From positions 1 to 9,532 of the forward strand of contig DUGS01000058.1 in NCBI GenBank assembly GCA_013331265.1: 9,532 nt of DNA. Direction: 5' to 3'. The notes beneath the pieces were generated by a model, which had not been told where the DNA came from, searched no databases, and saw only the letters and a list, made by a program, of their open reading frames with translations. This stretch comes from Methanosarcina sp. (lineage in GTDB: Archaea; Halobacteriota; Methanosarcinia; Methanosarcinales; Methanosarcinaceae). A program made the position numbers and the translations under genes. The first letter of the stretch is position 1; each line of letters begins with the position of its first letter. Shown piece after piece: positions 7,335 to 9,532 of the stretch.

Positions 7335-7353
7335 TATATATTTATGCTTTCCG
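7335..7353 (-). promoter_or_regulatory. Archaeal BRE/TATA promoter for the repeat-protein gene
   Basis: Minus strand reads CGGAAAG, then CA, then TAAATATATA. The purine-rich element directly upstream of an AT box matches the archaeal BRE-TATA arrangement. Initiation about 25 nt downstream (near 7312) leaves a leader of about 60 nt before the ATG at 7250. Confidence 0.55.
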
Positions 7354-7400
7354 TGGTTCAAATATTTTCAGGCAATAAAACGGATTTTTTCAAAAAATAA

Positions 7401-7409
7401 TTTTATATA
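7401..7409 (+). promoter_or_regulatory. Plus-strand TATA box, divergent from the repeat-protein promoter
   Basis: TTTTATATA is preceded by an A-rich stretch (CAAAAAATAA). The predicted transcription start is near 7432, immediately before two 13-bp direct repeats. If this promoter serves the phosphoribosyltransferase gene, its leader would be about 310 nt long; alternatively it drives a short untranslated RNA. Confidence 0.45.
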
Positions 7410-7435
7410 CTTTCTAGTAAAATTATAATTAGAGA

Positions 7436-7468
7436 TCGAAATAGGGAGTAGGAAGTCGAAATAGGGAG
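7436..7468. repeat. Two identical 13-bp direct repeats with a 20-bp period, operator-like
   Basis: TCGAAATAGGGAG occurs at 7436-7448 and again at 7456-7468, exactly 20 bp apart (about two helical turns), separated by TAGGAAG. The repeats sit at or just after the transcription start predicted from the TATA box at 7401. This is a typical place for a repressor operator, or for a repeated binding motif in a leader RNA. The sequence match is certain; the function is inferred. Confidence 0.6.
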
Positions 7469-7469
7469 A

Positions 7470-7740
7470 TATTTTCTAGTATCCTTTTTACGTACCATTT
7501 GACTATTTTTATTGACACCGGTACGATAAATATACAGCAAGGAGCTATAGTTAAAATCAAGAATACACAGTTATCAAGTATGTTTCTCAATTTCTTGTAA
7601 GGGGTTGCTCAGATTAAAATACGCACCTCATATCAATATTAAAGACAATACTTTTAAAGACAATAACTTGCTCATGGACCTCAGTTAGAAATTACTCAGG
7701 CTTACCTCTTATTCAAATTCACAATTGAAGCTTGAAATAC
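7470..7740. other. Leader or intergenic stretch with small repeats, no gene seen
   Basis: No reading frame with protein-like composition is present on either strand. The stretch holds an inverted repeat CGTACC (7491-7496) / GGTACG (7520-7525) with a 23-nt loop, and a direct repeat TTAAAGACAATA at 7639-7650 and 7654-7665 (period 15). GGAGC near 7543 resembles a ribosome site but no ORF follows it. It may be a long 5' leader of the phosphoribosyltransferase gene or spacer DNA. Confidence 0.5.
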
Positions 7741-8476
7741 ATGCAGGCAGAAGGCGATTTATCTGAATACAGGAAAAGCAGTCCCGAAATCCGGACTTAC
7801 CCCAGCAGAAAAGTGGTCTTTCAGGTGTGAGCTAATAAGTTTTGGAGAGGTTTATCGCCTCTCAAAGCTCCTTGCTCGGAAAATCAAAGCTTCAGGCTAC
7901 CAGCCAGACCTGATAATTGCTATAGGAAGAGGAGGCTATGTTCCAGGGAGGCTTGTTTCTGACTTTCTGCTTTTCAGTGACCTGACCTCCATGAAGATCG
8001 AACACTACATGTGGGGTGCGGACATGCAGGCAGAAGCCAGGATAAAGTTCCCAATCTCCGTGGACATAAGCGGAAAGAAAGTGCTTATTATAGATGATAT
8101 AACCGATACCGGAAGAACTCTCCGCCTTGCTGTAGACTACGTGCAGAGCTTGAACCCTTCAGAAATCAGGACCGCTGTGCTCCAGCACAAGATCTGTTCA
8201 GCTTTTATTCCGGATTTTTACGCGCAAAAAATCATCAGGTGGCGCTGGATCATCTATCCCTGGGCACGTTATGAGGATCTGGCAGGCTTTACTGAAAAGA
8301 CTATAGGAGATAGGACTCTTGATGTCTCCCTTATAAGGTCTGAGCTTAAAGACAGGTATGATCTTGAGGTCAGGGAAAAAGAAATTCTAGAAATCTTGCA
8401 GGACCTGACTGAGAGAAAAGAGATTGAGAGGGTTGAAACGGATAAGCTGGCCAGATGGAGAGTCAGAAAGAAATGA
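7741..8476 (+). pseudogene. Phosphoribosyltransferase gene with an apparent 1-nt frameshift near its 5' end
   Basis: Type I phosphoribosyltransferases use PRPP to make nucleotides in salvage; a few act as regulators. The body frame contains PDLIIAIGRGGYVP (from about 7904; the PPi-binding loop region) and VLIIDDITDTGRT (8081-8119, the PRPP motif), then a charged C-terminal extension. That frame is open from after a TGA at 7733-7735 to TGA at 8474-8476, but has no ATG, GTG or TTG before 7991. A start at 7991 would remove the first core strand and the IGRGG loop. In the next frame, ATG at 7741 reads MQAEGDLSEYRKSS; dropping one C from CCC at 7783-7785 joins it to PKSGLTPAEKWSF and gives a continuous 244-residue protein. 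So this is either a real frameshift, a sequence error, or a gene using an unusual start. Substrate base is not determinable. No good ribosome site precedes 7741. Confidence 0.75.
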
Positions 8477-8482
8477 GAATAG

Positions 8483-8499
8483 TTAATTTGATTTTGTTT
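8483..8499 (+). terminator. Possible T-rich terminator after the phosphoribosyltransferase gene
   Basis: TTAATTTGATTTTGTTT begins 7 nt after the stop codon. It contains short T-tracts such as archaeal polymerase can use, but no hairpin and no T5 run, so support is weak. Confidence 0.25.
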
Positions 8500-8559
8500 C
8501 CACAGAAATGCTGATATAAAAAGTGAAAGCCTGGAAATGGATGCTATATTAAAGCATTA

Positions 8560-8762
8560 ATGGAACTAACCGAACTTTTTGTTTGTAAGAGGATTTTTAT
8601 ACACAGAAAGATTATCCAGAAACCGAGGACATCGAGTTTCTGCATATAGAAGAAAAAGCTAAAAACAGAGAAGAAAATAATGCCATTAATATAAGCGCCA
8701 GTGTCCTGGAAAAATTACCAATCAACAGATACCACGGCTATTTTTCAATAATCACAACTTAA
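8560..8762 (+). pseudogene. Small acidic ORF broken by one base, function unknown
   Basis: From GAG at 8589 to TAA at 8760-8762 one frame is open for 57 codons with protein-like, acidic composition (EDFYTQKDYPETEDIEF at the start, VLEKLPINRYHGYF near the end). A stop, TAA at 8586-8588, immediately precedes it. In the adjacent frame ATG at 8560 reads MELTELFVCK up to the same point; restoring one A (TGTAAG to TGTAAAG) would join the two into a protein of about 67 residues. No Shine-Dalgarno sequence is visible and no family is recognised. It may be a decayed small gene, a sequence error, or a chance open frame in AT-rich DNA between two plus-strand genes. Confidence 0.35.
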
Positions 8763-8798
8763 ACAACGCAGAATCAAAAACGTCTATCGAGGAATATA

Positions 8799-9532
8799 AT
8801 GAAAAACCCACTAAAAACAATAAGGGAAACAAAACCCCTGGTACACCATATCACTAACTGGGTAACTATTTACGACTGCGCAAATATAACAAGAGCTTTT
8901 GGCGCACTCCCTGTAATGGCGCACGCCCCTGAAGAATGTGCGGATATGACAAAGATCTCATCTGCGCTTGTGCTGAATATAGGAACCCTGACGCCTGAAA
9001 TCATAAATTCCATGCTTCTCTCTGCTGCCGCTGCAAATGAGAAGAAAATCCCTGTAGTGCTCGATGCAGTCGGAGTTGGAGCTACGAAATTCAGGGATGA
9101 GATGGCTGCAAAAATCCTTGGTTCTGTACGTATTGATATAATCAAAGGCAATTACTCTGAAATTGCAAAACTCGCAGGCGAAAAAGCAGAAACAAAAGGC
9201 GTTGAAGCAACCTCGATCAGTGCCGACCCCGAAAAAGTTGCAAAAGAATTCGCAAAATCAAGCTCTTCCGTTGTGGTAATGACAGGAAAAGAAGACGTAA
9301 TAAGTGATGGAAGCAGGACATTTATTGTAAAGAACGGGCACGGGCTTATGGGGTCAATTGTAGGGACAGGGTGCATGGCCGCGTCAATAATCGGTTCGTT
9401 TGCTGCGGTTAATCCTGATTATTGCTTCGCCGCCAGAGACGCACTATGCTATTTCGGAGCCGCAGGAGAGCTTGCAGCCAAAAAGTCGGCAGGGCCGGGA
9501 AGCTTTAAGGTTAACCTGTATGATGAAGTGTT
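8799..9532 (+). CDS. thiM: Hydroxyethylthiazole kinase, thiamine salvage (C-terminal end beyond window)
   Basis: ThiM phosphorylates the alcohol of 4-methyl-5-(2-hydroxyethyl)thiazole with ATP, giving the thiazole phosphate that ThiE joins to the pyrimidine. The 244 residues visible are nearly the whole protein (family about 260-270). They follow the ThiM pattern: HHITNWVT at 16-23, VLNIGTL at 58-64, PVVLDAVGVGAT at 85-96, IIKGNYSEI at 114-122, VMTGKEDVISDG at 160-171, VGTGCMAA at 188-195 with the anion-hole GTGC and its Cys192, and GPGSFKVNLYD at 232-242. Ala90 stands where many homologues have Pro (LDPVG). The ATG at 8799 has GAGG at 8789-8792, 6 nt upstream. The neighbour expected to the right is thiE, as in many thiM operons, but it is outside the window. 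No TPP riboswitch was recognised upstream. Confidence 0.95.
   Translation, partial: MKNPLKTIRETKPLVHHITNWVTIYDCANITRAFGALPVMAHAPEECADMTKISSALVLNIGTLTPEIINSMLLSAAAANEKKIPVVLDAVGVGATKFRDEMAAKILGSVRIDIIKGNYSEIAKLAGEKAETKGVEATSISADPEKVAKEFAKSSSSVVVMTGKEDVISDGSRTFIVKNGHGLMGSIVGTGCMAASIIGSFAAVNPDYCFAARDALCYFGAAGELAAKKSAGPGSFKVNLYDEV

Noticed and set aside
7991..8476. Phosphoribosyltransferase starting at the ATG at 7991
   Set aside because: It would delete the IGRGG loop and first core strand, which are clearly encoded upstream in the same frame; no ribosome site precedes it.
8477..8798. TPP riboswitch upstream of thiM
   Set aside because: I could not find the conserved CUGAGA-type cores of the THI box in a consistent arrangement; a covariance-model search would settle it.
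8870..9376. Minus-strand ORFs opposite thiM
   Set aside because: They lie entirely antisense to a clear ThiM reading frame and have no recognisable features.

Overview
The window looks like chromosomal DNA of a methanogenic archaeon close to Methanosarcina. The grounds are a secreted NosD-type beta-helix/PKD surface protein of the kind abundant in that genus, archaeal TATA/BRE-like promoters, long AT-rich spacers between moderately GC-rich genes, and family-level resemblance of the enzymes. The genus is an inference from protein style; no rRNA or other phylogenetic marker is present.

Layout: Four genes lie on the minus strand. (1) At 1-2220 is the N-terminal 740 codons of a large exported surface protein: signal peptide, about 20 beta-helix coils, a Ca-binding-like Asp-rich segment, one complete PKD domain and the start of a second. 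It runs off the left edge and has no ATG, GTG or TTG where its start should be. (2) 2221-2840 is an AT-rich spacer. (3) 2841-6106 holds a two-gene unit with an ATGA overlap: an HyuA-like hydantoinase/oxoprolinase-family ATPase (4394-6106) followed by a histone-deacetylase-family amidohydrolase with a C-terminal CxxC...CxxC segment (2841-4397). (4) 6107-6353 is a short, structured spacer with a canonical hairpin-plus-T5 terminator and two further hairpins. (5) 6354-7250 encodes an all-alpha protein built from eleven units with an almost exact 23-residue period.

From about 7300 the strand changes. Divergent promoter-like elements are followed by plus-strand genes. A phosphoribosyltransferase gene (7741-8476) needs one frameshift to join its start to its body. 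A probable broken small ORF follows (8560-8762). The last gene is thiM (8799 to the right edge), hydroxyethylthiazole kinase of thiamine salvage.

How the genes fit together: only the HyuA-like/HDAC pair is a clear operon. Both are amide/acyl-bond enzymes by family, so a shared small-molecule substrate is plausible but unproven. thiM and the phosphoribosyltransferase are salvage-type housekeeping genes. No CRISPR array, tRNA, rRNA or insertion sequence was seen.

The most interesting points are the apparent AUA start of the surface protein, two single-base frame disruptions at 5' ends (phosphoribosyltransferase and the small ORF), the strict 23-residue repeat protein, the HyuA/HDAC pair, and a TATA box followed by two identical 13-bp repeats exactly 20 bp apart. 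I did not find a convincing wholly new multi-gene system.
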